IMG/VR virus record: IMGVR_UViG_3300009499_000123
Location: 1 to 59,656 of that record
Length of the DNA stretch: 59,656 nucleotides
Strand: one strand, 5' to 3'
DNA from: a virus
Shown here: positions 1 through 8,027 of the stretch, in pieces
Numbering within the stretch: the stretch's first letter is position 1
Layout: every line of letters begins with the position of its first letter
Translations under genes and position numbers: made by a program
The notes under the pieces: model-generated
Told to the model about the DNA's origin: nothing
Databases searched by the model: none
Seen by the model: only the letters and a program-made list of their open reading frames with translations

Positions 1-123
1 GAATCGCCGTCGTAGAGCGTGTTCGTCCGCGATGCGGCGGTTAAATCAAATGACTGAACTAAGTATGTAGAACGCTCTGTAGAGGACTTGCGGACGCGGG
101 TTCGATTCCCGCCGGCTCCACCA
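1..123 (+). ncRNA. ssrA: tmRNA 3' end (5' part outside window)
   Basis: The first 123 bases end in a T-arm (GGACGCGGGTTCGATTCCCGC, read across 91-112) followed by CTCCACCA, and the stretch GACTGAACTAAGTATGTAG matches the conserved 3' part of proteobacterial tmRNA. tmRNA rescues stalled ribosomes; its 3' end is a classic integration site for phages and islands. The 5' half and tag reading frame lie outside the window. The sequence looks intact to CCA, so the insertion to its right has preserved a functional 3' end. Confidence 0.93.
88..100 (+). other. Left att-like core in the tmRNA T-arm
   Basis: The 13-mer TTGCGGACGCGGG inside the tmRNA T-arm recurs exactly at 59342-59354 in the same orientation. 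This is what a direct repeat left by site-specific integration into ssrA would look like. That it is the actual crossover is inference; 13 bp in a GC-rich genome is suggestive but short. Confidence 0.5.
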
Positions 124-130
124 ATATCGA

Positions 131-160
131 AACCCCAACCACTCTCGGTTGGGGTTTTTT
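131..160 (+). terminator. Intrinsic terminator of ssrA
   Basis: A 10-bp perfect stem (AACCCCAACC / GGTTGGGGTT) with a 6-nt loop is followed by a run of T, seven bases after the tmRNA CCA end. A similar but degenerate hairpin stands at 59546-59577 at the far end of the island. Confidence 0.9.
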
Positions 161-408
161 CTTGCCTGATCGCAGCGGTTCCCGCGTGTTTGCGCGGATT
201 TCTGCGAACGCCTGCGGACTTCGCCGGCCGGCCAAGTGGCCCGTCCATGGCCGCTTTCCACTCTCTCCAGGCCATTCTTCTCTCCGGTCGTGCTCTCCGC
301 GAAAGGCCGGAAGTCCGCAAAGACCCTGATCTGCACCATTAAAAATCAACAAGTTACGCGCGGACCGATCAAGCGGTTGTTTTTCAGCATTGCCTACCCG
401 GAGGGAAC
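161..408. other. Island left-end intergenic region
   Basis: No convincing gene is seen between the ssrA terminator and the first minus-strand gene. The stretch contains a separated 9-bp inverted repeat, TGCGGACTT at 213-221 and AAGTCCGCA at 311-319, and several GCGGAC-like words that resemble the att core. It may hold recombinase-binding sites. Confidence 0.4.
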
Positions 409-858
409 TCATTTCGTCTCTGCGACGGCGCCGTGGAGCCTGGCGCGCTGCTCCTCCCATAGCGCCGGCGGATCGACAGCCAAGTCGAACAGCGTGACAT
501 GGTTCGGCATGGCATCGTCCAGGATAGCGGCAACGATGTCCGGCGCCAGCGTGGTCAAGTTGACCATGCGACTGACGTAGCTGTTGTCGATCCCTTCGGC
601 AGCGGCGATCTCCTTGAGGGACTTGGCCTCGCCCGACTCCAGTATGGCCAGCCACCGATGGCCTCTGGCCAGCGCCAGTTGCAGCGGTGTGGCCGCCGCG
701 TCCCACGGTCTGGCCTTGGTCGTTTCGCCGGTGGGCAGCGTGACCAGCTTGCGCCCGCTGCGCCGCTTGATCTGGATCGGCACCGACAACGTCAGCCGGC
801 CATCGCTGGCCTTGACGATGTCGGGCTCGCCCGTCTTGTGGATGCGGATCTCGCTCAT
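409..858 (-). CDS. Recombinase-associated HTH protein
   Basis: 149-aa protein whose ATG overlaps the stop of the upstream recombinase (ATGA), so it is translationally coupled to it. The centre (about residues 75-105) reads as a helix-turn-helix: 'SLKEIAAAEGIDNSYVSRMV', with 'LTTLAPDIVAAILD' behind it, similar to the ParB/KorB-like HTH of small proteins that trail serine recombinases in proteobacterial islands. A role in excision control or in modulating the recombinase is inference from position; the exact family is not recognised. Confidence 0.6.
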   Translation of the reverse strand: MSEIRIHKTGEPDIVKASDGRLTLSVPIQIKRRSGRKLVTLPTGETTKARPWDAAATPLQLALARGHRWLAILESGEAKSLKEIAAAEGIDNSYVSRMVNLTTLAPDIVAAILDDAMPNHVTLFDLAVDPPALWEEQRARLHGAVAETK

Positions 859-2210
859 GACAAGGCCTCCTCGGGCTGGGCAACGCCCGCCGGTTGCAGT
901 TCCAACACCAAGCGCTCGATGCCGTTGGCGCGCAATCGCACTTCGAGATCGTTGGGCGACACGATCACCTTCTCGACCAGCAGCTTGACGATGCGCGTCT
1001 GCTCGGCCGGGAACAGCTGGTCCCAAATCGTGTCGAGCCGTGTCATGGCGACCGTGACCTTGGCCTCGTCGAGACTGGGATCCAGTTCAATAGCGCGCGG
1101 CAGGACGTCGCCCAAGAGAGCCGGCGATCGCAGGATCGAGCGCAGCTGGTCCAGCACGGCGGATTCGAGTTCAGCGGCTGGTAGTCGCGGCAGCCCCGAC
1201 GCGCCCGCGTGCTCCTTGTTCTCGCGCTGCGGCACGTAGTAGCGGTAGCGCCGGCCGTTCTTCTTGGTGGTGTGCAACGGCGACAGCGCCCGTCCGTCGT
1301 TGCCGAATACGATGCCCTTGAGCAGGTACGGCACGGTCGCCCGGGTGGCATTGCCGCGCACCCGGCCGTTGGTGGCCAGGATGGCGTGCACCTGATCCCA
1401 CAACGCGCGGTCGATGATGGGTGGATGTTCGGCCTGGTACCACTGCTCCTTGTGGCGCAGTTCGCCGAGGTAGGTGCGGTTGTTGAGCAGCTTGTAGATC
1501 AGTCCCTTGTCGATCGGCTTGCCTTCGCGAGTCTTGCCGTCCTGCGTGGTCCATGCCTTGGAGGTCACGCCATCCAGCTTCAGCTCCTTGAACAGCAGCG
1601 TGCCGGAGCCGAGTTCGACGAAACGCTGGAAGATATTCCGGATGAGCTTGGCCTCCTTTTCGTTGGGTACCAGCCGCCGGTTCTCGACGTCGTAGCCGAG
1701 CGGCGGGACACCACCCATCCACATGCCCTTGCGCTTGCTGGCGGCGATCTTGTCGCGGATGCGCTCGCCCGTGACCTCGCGCTCGAACTGGGCGAAGGAC
1801 AGCAGGATGTTCAACATCAGTCGCCCCATCGACGTGGTGGTGTTGAACTGCTGGGTGACCGACACGAAGGACACGCCGTAGCGTTCGAACACCTCGACCA
1901 TCTTGGAGAAGTCGGCAAGGCTGCGTGTGAGGCGGTCGATCTTGTAAATGACGACCACATCGATCTTGCCCGCCTCGATGTCCGCCATCAGCCGCTTGAG
2001 TGCGGGACGATCCATGTTGCCGCCGGAGAACGCCGGATCGTCATAGTCATCTGCGACAGGAATCCAACCTTCGGCGCGTTGGCTGGCGATGTAGGCGTGG
2101 CCGGCATCGCGCTGGGCGTCGATGGAGTTGTATTCCTGGTCCAGCCCCTCATCGGTGGACTTGCGGGTGTAGACGGCGCAGCGCATGCGGCGCTTCAAAA
2201 CTTCGCTCAT
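855..2210 (-). CDS. Site-specific serine recombinase (integrase)
   Basis: 451-aa serine recombinase. The resolvase domain starts at once with 'AVYTRKSTDEG', putting the catalytic serine at residue 18, and continues with 'AFSGGNMDRPAL' and 'YKIDRLTRS', the conserved Arg-rich catalytic region. A recombinase domain and zinc-ribbon-type region follow. It stands first beside ssrA, where it would be expected to catalyse integration and excision of the element. It overlaps its neighbours by 4 nt on both sides, giving one minus-strand operon with the DUF2924 gene upstream. It is shorter than many large serine integrases but looks complete. Confidence 0.92.
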   Translation of the reverse strand: MSEVLKRRMRCAVYTRKSTDEGLDQEYNSIDAQRDAGHAYIASQRAEGWIPVADDYDDPAFSGGNMDRPALKRLMADIEAGKIDVVVIYKIDRLTRSLADFSKMVEVFERYGVSFVSVTQQFNTTTSMGRLMLNILLSFAQFEREVTGERIRDKIAASKRKGMWMGGVPPLGYDVENRRLVPNEKEAKLIRNIFQRFVELGSGTLLFKELKLDGVTSKAWTTQDGKTREGKPIDKGLIYKLLNNRTYLGELRHKEQWYQAEHPPIIDRALWDQVHAILATNGRVRGNATRATVPYLLKGIVFGNDGRALSPLHTTKKNGRRYRYYVPQRENKEHAGASGLPRLPAAELESAVLDQLRSILRSPALLGDVLPRAIELDPSLDEAKVTVAMTRLDTIWDQLFPAEQTRIVKLLVEKVIVSPNDLEVRLRANGIERLVLELQPAGVAQPEEALS

Positions 2211-2707
2211 CGCCGCGCTCCCTTCTTCGCCTTCGTCTTGGGTGTGGCGGGTGCCTTGAGCCCGAAGAACAGCGGCCCAGACCAGCGCGTGCCGGTGATT
2301 TCGCGGGCGATCATCGACAGGCTCGGGTACATCCGGCCCTGGAAGTCGTACTGACCGTCCTGGGTCACGATCACGCGGTGCTCAACGCCCTGGTACTCAC
2401 GGGTCAGCACGGTCCCGGCTGCCGGTCGGTAGTCGCGATCGCGCTTCTTGACCTTGCCGGTCTCGATCAAGGATGCGATGCGGCGCTTGTTGCGCTCCAG
2501 CAGGCCGACATCGACCTTGCGGAACTCCATCTCCTGCAGGCGGTAGGCAATGCGGCGCTCGAGAAACTGGCGGTTGTGGGTGGGCGTATCGCCGCCGAAG
2601 AGCCATAGCCAGAGCGCTTTGATTTCCGGCATAGGAAGCTCGGGCAATCGTGCGATCTGCGCAGCCACCGAGGGTGACGTGGTGAAGGTGCTTGTATTCG
2701 TTCTCAT
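2207..2707 (-). CDS. DUF2924 family protein
   Basis: 166-aa protein with the DUF2924 signature: an N-terminal 'LPMPEIKALWLWLFGGDTP' segment, an Arg-rich middle ('ERRIAYRLQEMEF') and a C-terminal 'LTREYQGVEHRVIV...DFQGRMYPSLSMIAREITGTRWSGPLFFG' (shortened here). DUF2924 genes are regularly found just upstream of serine recombinases in proteobacterial phages and islands. The biochemical role is unknown; a DNA-binding or accessory role in recombination is inferred from this linkage and the basic composition. Confidence 0.85.
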   Translation of the reverse strand: MRTNTSTFTTSPSVAAQIARLPELPMPEIKALWLWLFGGDTPTHNRQFLERRIAYRLQEMEFRKVDVGLLERNKRRIASLIETGKVKKRDRDYRPAAGTVLTREYQGVEHRVIVTQDGQYDFQGRMYPSLSMIAREITGTRWSGPLFFGLKAPATPKTKAKKGARR

Positions 2708-2922
2708 CAGGACTCCGTTTTTGTGTTGTTGACGGTGTCTGAATGAACGCTCTGGTTGCCATGAAAGCCAAGTAAAACTTCGCTATCTTCAGCACTATCT
2801 GCGGACCGGAGATCGTCGGCCAGTCGAAGGCGCGCGATCCCATTTGCCAGCAACGACGCGAGCTCGCGCCGACGCTGTTCGGGGGTCATCCGGTCGGGTG
2901 GTATTTGGTTGATTGCGTGCAT
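2707..2922 (-). CDS. Small protein upstream of DUF2924
   Basis: 71-aa protein whose stop codon overlaps the DUF2924 start by one base. It has 'MTPEQRRRELASLLANGIARL', a short segment found in small leader proteins of DUF2924-recombinase modules. Function unknown. Its last 20 codons overlap DNA similar to the sequence upstream of the DUF3489 gene at 17381-17854, so part of this ORF may be constrained as regulatory DNA. Confidence 0.65.
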   Translation of the reverse strand: MHAINQIPPDRMTPEQRRRELASLLANGIARLRLADDLRSADSAEDSEVLLGFHGNQSVHSDTVNNTKTES

Positions 2923-3093
2923 CGGTGTCGGTCCTCTCCGTCAAACTCGCTTGAATAGCGAAATTCTCCGGACGAATGCTGACCGACACCATGAGGGAGT
3001 TTCGGGCGCAGGCGTACTAGTGCGGGCCGCTGCGAATACACAGTATCGGCGCAGCCAGAACGCAGTGCCGTCAGAGCCCAAACCGCGCGCGAA
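2923..3093. other. Intergenic region, no gene seen
   Basis: Space between the recombinase module and the switch region. It probably holds the promoter for the minus-strand recombinase operon, but no consensus boxes stand out to me. Confidence 0.35.
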
Positions 3094-3210
3094 TCAGCCC
3101 GGCAAATGTTGGGCGAGGACTTCCTTGATACGCTGAATCGGCGTGTCGGATCGCCAGCCGAAGGCGTGACGGCGGAAGCGGGAACTGAACAGCCAGTTGC
3201 GCGCGCTCAT
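3094..3210 (-). pseudogene. Truncated third gene of the XRE-ImmA operon
   Basis: A 38-codon reading frame starts 3 nt after the ImmA stop and begins 'MSARNWLFSSRFRRHAFGWR' followed by 'SDTPIQRIKE'. From memory this is the N-terminus of a much longer conserved protein that follows ImmA-type peptidases in other mobile elements; here the frame ends after 8 more residues at a TGA. I read it as a gene remnant left when the recombinase module joined the switch region. It could also be a genuine micro-ORF. Confidence 0.5.
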
Positions 3211-3213
3211 GAT

Positions 3214-4122
3214 CTATCGCACAGGGAATTGGCCGTTGCGGATGAATCGGTCAAAGGTGTCCTCCTCAGCCTCTTCATCATGCCGAGGCCGTTGCCATTC
3301 GGCATCGGGCATCAACAGCAGCGTCAGTGTGTAGTCGTACTGCCCGGCCACGCGGGTCATTTCGGTGACGGGCATGCTCGCGGGCTCCCTTGGAAACCAG
3401 GACTGTGCGCGCCCCGTCTGCTGATCGCCTGCGTCCCAGCCGTTGTAGCTGTGGGCCAGCGCCTGGCGAGGCAACTCGACGGTGTTCTTGCGGGTGGCAA
3501 AGTATGCGCCGGACCGAAGGGCCGCCTCATTCGACTTGGCCCACAGCATGTGATCGTCACGGCTGGCTACCAACACGGCGCGCTTCGGGGCGATTTCGGT
3601 CCAGCGCAAGGCGGCGGCTGTCAGCGAAACACCGTAGCGATCGGCGCAGTGACCCAGCAGATCGAAGCTGATCGGCTGCCCATCCACTTGGCGCCGGAAA
3701 TCATCCAGCGGCATCAACAGGGTCGAGGCGAACGAGTCCGATTCGACCTCGATGTCGCGCTCATTGTTGTCCCCGGTTTCGATGTCGTCGCCACCGCACT
3801 CGAAGCGATCCTGTTGGTGGCGGTGCAGGAGGTAATGTCCAAACTCGTGCGCAATGGTGAAGCGCTTCCGACCTTCCGAGGCTGTTGCACTGTTGTAGAG
3901 GATCAGCCATTTCGAGCGCGACTTGTTGGCCGCCAACATGCCGTCGAAACCGTCCAGGTCTTCTCCCTGAACCTTGTCGATCGGCGACGCGGCAAAACAC
4001 TGGCGCGAATACTCCAGCGCCAGCTCATCGACCTTCACCGGAAATCGTTCGGTACCAAGCACCGCGTTGAGCATCTTCGAGATGCGGTTGGCCTCGGCCA
4101 TCGGTTTCTTGTGTTCGGTCAC
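3214..4122 (-). CDS. ImmA/IrrE family metallopeptidase
   Basis: 302-aa protein with 'FTIAHEFGHYLLH', the HExxH zinc-protease motif (H92, E93, H96). ImmA/IrrE peptidases cleave or relieve partner XRE repressors in mobile elements and stress responses. The chosen start is GTG at 4122, which overlaps the upstream repressor stop (GTGA); an ATG at 4137 would overlap it further and a later ATG exists at 4101. With the upstream XRE gene it forms an anti-repressor/repressor pair that probably controls the divergent genes at 4648 and beyond. Confidence 0.88.
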   Translation of the reverse strand: MTEHKKPMAEANRISKMLNAVLGTERFPVKVDELALEYSRQCFAASPIDKVQGEDLDGFDGMLAANKSRSKWLILYNSATASEGRKRFTIAHEFGHYLLHRHQQDRFECGGDDIETGDNNERDIEVESDSFASTLLMPLDDFRRQVDGQPISFDLLGHCADRYGVSLTAAALRWTEIAPKRAVLVASRDDHMLWAKSNEAALRSGAYFATRKNTVELPRQALAHSYNGWDAGDQQTGRAQSWFPREPASMPVTEMTRVAGQYDYTLTLLLMPDAEWQRPRHDEEAEEDTFDRFIRNGQFPVR

Positions 4123-4442
4123 TCGTCGTCTTCCCAAGCATCGAGAATTTTGCGGATCTTCTTCTTGTCCGGCTCGGACATGGCTTTGAACTTGCGGAAG
4201 AACGCCTCATCGAGCACAGCCTCGTCTGGCGTCGCCGAGGACTCGGTGAGCAGGAACTCTGTGGTCACCTCGAGCACCGCCGCAATCTTGCTGATCTTGT
4301 CCGCCGACGGTTTCGGATCGTCTTTGTTCTCCAGCTCCCAGATGTAGCTCTTGCTGGACTCGGTCAACTCCGCCAGCTGTTCAAGGCTGAGCTTCTTCTG
4401 CTTACGCAGTGCACGGATCTTGTCGCCCAGGGGGGATGGCAC
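4119..4442 (-). CDS. XRE family repressor
   Basis: 107-aa protein with an N-terminal HTH_3 domain ('LGDKIRALRKQKKLSLEQLA', then 'ELTESSKSYIWELENKDD') and a C-terminal tail of alternating helices ending 'KKIRKILDAWEDDE'. The start is GTG at 4442, preceded by an AGGAG ribosome site; the longer frame upstream runs antisense to the next gene and is unlikely to be translated. It overlaps the ImmA gene by 4 nt and is transcribed away from the plus-strand genes, a typical switch layout. The likely operators are the CCGAAC/GTTCGG elements at 4491-4563. Confidence 0.88.
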   Translation of the reverse strand: MPSPLGDKIRALRKQKKLSLEQLAELTESSKSYIWELENKDDPKPSADKISKIAAVLEVTTEFLLTESSATPDEAVLDEAFFRKFKAMSEPDKKKIRKILDAWEDDE

Positions 4443-4484
4443 CGTCTTCTCCTCATTCGTCTGCTTCAACCCAAAAATGATACC

Positions 4485-4570
4485 ACCATACCGAACAAAA
4501 CTGTACCTGCTTGACAAACCACTATCCGACCGGAAATAATCTGAATCGTTCGGTACGCCGAACGTTATCG
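4485..4570. promoter_or_regulatory. Divergent promoter and operator of the XRE switch
   Basis: On the plus strand TTGACA (4511-4516) and AATAAT (4535-4540) form a good sigma-70 promoter with an 18-bp spacer. Just downstream is a perfect palindrome, GTTCGG-TACG-CCGAAC (4548-4563), and the half site CCGAAC recurs at 4491-4496. Repressor binding here would block the plus-strand promoter and could autoregulate the XRE gene. Confidence 0.65.
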
Positions 4571-4647
4571 GTCTGAAATCCCCAACAAGAAGACGGGGGC
4601 CTGGGCTGGTGCCAACCCAATCAAAACCTTGCAAAGGGGGAATGTCG

Positions 4648-5877
4648 ATGAACGATGCTGAAAATCTGTCCAAGCTGCTCGGCCACCTGCCGCCGGCAGT
4701 CTTCCGTGAATTCATGGTGGGGGAATTCGGTCTGGCCATGCCGGAACTGGACAAAAAGCAGGGCAAACAGGACCAGCGCGCCGTCATGGAGCCGGTACTG
4801 TCGGCCCTGACGGTGAGCGAGCGCCAGAAGATCGAGGAAGTGGCCGAGCGCATCGTGCTGCTGTCGGACGGCGCCGGGCAGGACGTCATCGAAGGCATCA
4901 GTCAGGACATCTTCGGCGACGCAGAAAAAGCGGCGTTTGCCGCCATCCCGAATCAATATGAGCGCGCGCTGTGGCTTCACCTCCATGAGCCCGCGCTCTT
5001 CGAGGAGGCTTTGAACGCTCGCCAGGCCGACGTGTTCCGCCAGAGCGCGTCGTGCTATTCCGGCTACGTCGCGCCCAAGGACCTCACGGTGCTGGACGAC
5101 GCAACAGCGCGGCAGGCATTCCATCAGGCCGTCGCTCAGCACCTTGGTTGCGCGGCGGACACTGTCGCCGTCCAGGTCTTCAAGCGGCTGCGCCCCGACA
5201 CACTCACCGGCGAAGACGTCGACCTGTACCAGGTCAGCGTGCATCACAACCGCCCGCCCGAGATCATCGACCGCGTCCAGGCCAGCGAACTGGTGCCGCA
5301 GGAAGTCATCCGTGCGGTCTCCTCGCACATCACCTATGAGCCGGCCAACGGCCATCTGGAGGTCCTGTCCAAAGACACGGATGGCCGCGAGGCGCTGGCC
5401 CGCATCGTTGCGGACTCGCTGTTGCAGTCGCCCATCACCGGCGACAAGATTCCGCTGAAGCAATATGACTACCAGAGCCTGGCTGCCCCTCGCACCTTCG
5501 ATCTGTCCGGCGAGGACGTCGCGTCGGTCAAGGTGATCGAACTCGGCTACACCTTGGCCAACCACCGGTCCCTGCTGGTGAAAATCTGGTCCAAGGACGT
5601 CGACGACATCTACACTGCCGCCCGCTCACTGATCTCCCTGTCGTTCGATTTCCGCAACCACCATCTCAACTACGCAAAGCTGTCGATCCGCATCAAGAAG
5701 GTCGGCAAGGAACGTGCGCGCACGATCACGGTGATCCTGCGTGACGACAACAAGTGCAACGTCAAGACCAAGCGCGAAAAGGATCGGGCGCTGTGCGACC
5801 GTTTGCTGGCCAAGTGGCAGTTGGTGAAGGAAATCACAGATGTCGCCGAAGAGCCTGTCGACGCGCTCGTTGCTTGA
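4648..5877 (+). CDS. Conserved protein of unknown function, gene A of a pair
   Basis: 409-aa protein I cannot assign to a family. I chose ATG 4648 because the AAAGGGGG ribosome site ends 7 nt before it; an in-frame ATG at 4642 is too close to that site. The N-terminal half is helical and acidic, with 'LSKLLGHLPPAVFREFMV' and an Ala-rich segment. The C-terminal 150 residues look beta-rich and basic ('LSIRIKKVGKERARTITVI'), which could suit nucleic-acid binding. It overlaps gene B by 38 nt and is the first gene under the XRE-controlled promoter. The pair sits where phages often carry lysogenic conversion or defence genes; that role is inference. Confidence 0.6.
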   Translation: MNDAENLSKLLGHLPPAVFREFMVGEFGLAMPELDKKQGKQDQRAVMEPVLSALTVSERQKIEEVAERIVLLSDGAGQDVIEGISQDIFGDAEKAAFAAIPNQYERALWLHLHEPALFEEALNARQADVFRQSASCYSGYVAPKDLTVLDDATARQAFHQAVAQHLGCAADTVAVQVFKRLRPDTLTGEDVDLYQVSVHHNRPPEIIDRVQASELVPQEVIRAVSSHITYEPANGHLEVLSKDTDGREALARIVADSLLQSPITGDKIPLKQYDYQSLAAPRTFDLSGEDVASVKVIELGYTLANHRSLLVKIWSKDVDDIYTAARSLISLSFDFRNHHLNYAKLSIRIKKVGKERARTITVILRDDNKCNVKTKREKDRALCDRLLAKWQLVKEITDVAEEPVDALVA

Positions 5878-6844
5878 TTTGCTCGATCTCTTCGAGCGAT
5901 CGGCCGATGCCATAGCCGATGGAGATGGTCAGCGACTGCATGGTGTGCCCGGTTGGGATCTGTCGCGCCGCGCGACGCTCTCCGACCGGGATCTCGCGCA
6001 ATGGACCGAACGTATCGGTTATGCCGGATGCTATCCGGCGCCCAGAGGTGACGAAAGCGTGCCGGTTGAAATCGAGGAAGACGATGACCCGGGACGCTAT
6101 CGCTACCGGTGCCCCGAGACCTTCCGTACCAAATACGTGTCTGCCGATCTGGTGGCGGTCCATGCCATCACCGACACCAAGCTGCTGAACTACCTGGCGG
6201 ACCTGCTCGGAATTCCACAGGCACATCGACGTGGCATCACGGCGCCTGCCATCGGTGGCGTGCTGTGGAATCTCGGCAAGATGCGCATAGCCGATGCGCA
6301 GGTCGACGTATGGCTGGCGCGAGCGCTTTCTTCATCCATCGATCGGGTCTTCGACCATTTCCGTGCGGCATCACAACCCGAACAGGGCTTGATCTTCACA
6401 ACGGGCCAAGCCCTGCCCGACATCGTGCCGCCGCCCCGGAGCTACCGCATCGTTCCGATTGCCAGCGTTCTGGTGGACTACGCGGTCAAGCCACACCTTG
6501 ATACCGACCTGATCCACCGCTTGCTGGTCGCACCGGCAGGCAGCAAAGAGGAAAAATCCCTCCCGGTTCGCTTCGACCCGTACTCCAACACACTGGTCAT
6601 CGCCACCAAGGCCGACAAGCCTTGGGCCATCAAGGGTGCCAAGCAGGTCGCCGTGGTGAAGTACCTGGTCGAACAGTTCGAAAACGGTCGCGCGCGAGTT
6701 TCTGCGGGAGACATTCTGGTCGCGGCTCACGGTTCACGGGAGGCCGCACGCGGCAAGCGGGTTCCGAGCATCTTCAGCAGCAACAGCCAGTGGCTCGACT
6801 ACATCGAACATGACGACGATGGGTATGGCATCAAGCTGGAATGA
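5840..6844 (+). CDS. Conserved protein of unknown function, gene B of a pair
   Basis: 334-aa protein without a recognised domain. ATG 5840 has GAAGGAAA at a good distance inside the end of gene A, so the two are probably co-translated. Features seen are a cysteine near 'GYAGCYPAPRG' and another at 'YRCPETF' (possible metal or disulfide positions), and a C-terminal 70 residues ('VVKYLVEQFENGRARVSAGD', then 'SNSQWLDYIEHDDDGYGIKL') that read like a winged-helix. An intrinsic terminator follows, closing a two-gene transcription unit. Confidence 0.58.
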   Translation: MSPKSLSTRSLLDLLDLFERSADAIADGDGQRLHGVPGWDLSRRATLSDRDLAQWTERIGYAGCYPAPRGDESVPVEIEEDDDPGRYRYRCPETFRTKYVSADLVAVHAITDTKLLNYLADLLGIPQAHRRGITAPAIGGVLWNLGKMRIADAQVDVWLARALSSSIDRVFDHFRAASQPEQGLIFTTGQALPDIVPPPRSYRIVPIASVLVDYAVKPHLDTDLIHRLLVAPAGSKEEKSLPVRFDPYSNTLVIATKADKPWAIKGAKQVAVVKYLVEQFENGRARVSAGDILVAAHGSREAARGKRVPSIFSSNSQWLDYIEHDDDGYGIKLE

Positions 6845-6872
6845 ACCAGCGCCGACATTCATCCTCACGCAC

Positions 6873-6896
6873 AACCGCCTTCGGGCGGTTTTTTGC
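6873..6896 (+). terminator. Intrinsic terminator after gene pair A-B
   Basis: AACCGCC-TTCG-GGCGGTT followed by TTTT: a 7-bp stem with a stable UUCG tetraloop. It isolates the 4648-6844 unit from the phage early genes. Confidence 0.88.
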
Positions 6897-6929
6897 TTTC
6901 TGGGTCCCACTTTTTCCTGTTTTGGCTGA

Positions 6930-6973
6930 GCCCGTACATCAGCCCGTACATGGCGGTGGCTGACGCCCGTACA
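6930..6973. promoter_or_regulatory. Three GCCCGTACA direct repeats upstream of the early operon
   Basis: The 9-mer GCCCGTACA occurs at 6930-6938, 6942-6950 and 6965-6973, about 55-100 bp before the first early gene. Closely spaced direct repeats here suggest an operator or activator site for the replication operon. The protein that binds them is unknown. Confidence 0.5.
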
Positions 6974-7027
6974 GGCCGAATTTGAAGATGACCTCACGTT
7001 TTCGCAATCACCTGAAAGGAGAAAAAC

Positions 7028-7240
7028 GTGAGTGTCAAACACCTCAACCAACGCCAATTGGCCGACCGTTGGGACGTCAGCGAAGCCACCTTGGAACGCT
7101 GGCGGTCCGAAGGAATCGGTCCGGTCTTTCTGAAACTGCAAGGGCGTGTCCTGTACCGCCTTGAGGACGTCGAAGCCTTCGAGTCCGAGAGCCTGCGCAA
7201 GAGCACGTCCGAGCGCGTCGAAGCGGGAGGTGCGGCATGA
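7028..7240 (+). CDS. MerR-like/excisionase-type HTH protein
   Basis: 70-aa protein with a helix-turn-helix, 'LNQRQLADRWDVSEATLERW', followed by 'SEGIGPVFLKLQGRVLYRLE', the winged-helix pattern of HTH_17/excisionase-like regulators. It starts at GTG 7028 with GAAAGGAG upstream. The start lies in one arm of an 8-bp inverted repeat (CACGTTTT at 6995-7002, AAAACGTG at 7023-7030) with the ribosome site in the loop. First gene of the early operon; a role in excision or early-gene control is likely. Confidence 0.78.
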   Translation: MSVKHLNQRQLADRWDVSEATLERWRSEGIGPVFLKLQGRVLYRLEDVEAFESESLRKSTSERVEAGGAA

Positions 7241-7707
7241 ACCTCCTCTCCCCCGATCAAGTGCTGACCACGCCGGCCGGCGAACTCGCCCAGCAATCCG
7301 GCGAGTCGCTTTTCCAACTGAAGAACGACGCAGCTGACCTGCTGGCCGCTGCCAAAGCCATCGTCGAACACGTCGATCGCGCCCTGGATCTGAAGTACGC
7401 CCAACGCGCGCACGAACTGCGCCTGGCGGCCGGCAAAGACACCGGCGTCGTGCACTTCGATGACGGCCGTATCCGTATCACTGCCGACCTGCCCAAGAAA
7501 GTCGAGTGGGACCAGGCAAAGCTGGGCGACATCACCCGCCGCATCGCCGCCAACGGCGAAGACCCCGCCGAGTACGTCGAGATCAGCTACCGCGTCTCCG
7601 AAACCAAGTTCAACGCCTGGCCCGAGACGCTGAAGACCGCGTTCGCCTCGGCGCGAACGCTCAAGACCGGCAAGCCCGGGTTCCGTCTTGCATTGATTCA
7701 GGAGTGA
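7237..7707 (+). CDS. Phage early protein, unknown
   Basis: 156-aa protein, ATGA overlap with the preceding HTH gene. The text 'DGRIRITADLPKKVEWDQAK' and 'RRIAANGEDPAEYVEISYRV' is familiar from proteins in Sak4-type replication cassettes, but I know no activity for it. Mostly helical, no membrane segment or cysteines. Its conserved place before the Sak4-like ATPase suggests a role in replication or recombination. Confidence 0.65.
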   Translation: MNLLSPDQVLTTPAGELAQQSGESLFQLKNDAADLLAAAKAIVEHVDRALDLKYAQRAHELRLAAGKDTGVVHFDDGRIRITADLPKKVEWDQAKLGDITRRIAANGEDPAEYVEISYRVSETKFNAWPETLKTAFASARTLKTGKPGFRLALIQE

Positions 7708-7712
7708 TCCCA

Positions 7713-8027
7713 ATGAAAACCAAAACCATGTTGATCGAGCTGCTGCGCAAGCAGCCCGAGATGTACCTGCGCGATCTGCCGGAAACGATCCGCATCCCGG
7801 CGCTCGGTGACAACCGTGCCGACGAGGTGGTGCGCCCGCTGGAGGACGCGACCGTTGATGACCTGGCCTTCGCGATCCAGGGCATGGAAGCCGAGTCCCG
7901 CGTTCAACACCGCCGCCTGCAGGGCTTGCGCGATCTGTATGACCTGGCCCGCAAGCGCGGCGCCTTGGGCGTCACCACGGTGGCTGCTGCATTCGCCGAT
8001 CTGGGTGGTGAAGGAGGCCGGAAATGA
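7713..8027 (+). CDS. Phage early protein, unknown
   Basis: 104-aa protein beginning 'MKTKTMLIELLRKQPEMYLR', chosen at ATG 7713 with CAGGAG about 9 nt upstream. Predicted mainly helical. It overlaps the next gene by 4 nt (ATGA). No family recognised; co-transcribed with the replication genes. Confidence 0.65.
   Translation: MKTKTMLIELLRKQPEMYLRDLPETIRIPALGDNRADEVVRPLEDATVDDLAFAIQGMEAESRVQHRRLQGLRDLYDLARKRGALGVTTVAAAFADLGGEGGRK

Noticed and set aside
4443-4898. N-terminally longer version of the XRE repressor running to 4898
   Set aside because: The extra 150 codons are antisense to the start of gene A and would skip the GTG with a good ribosome site at 4442.
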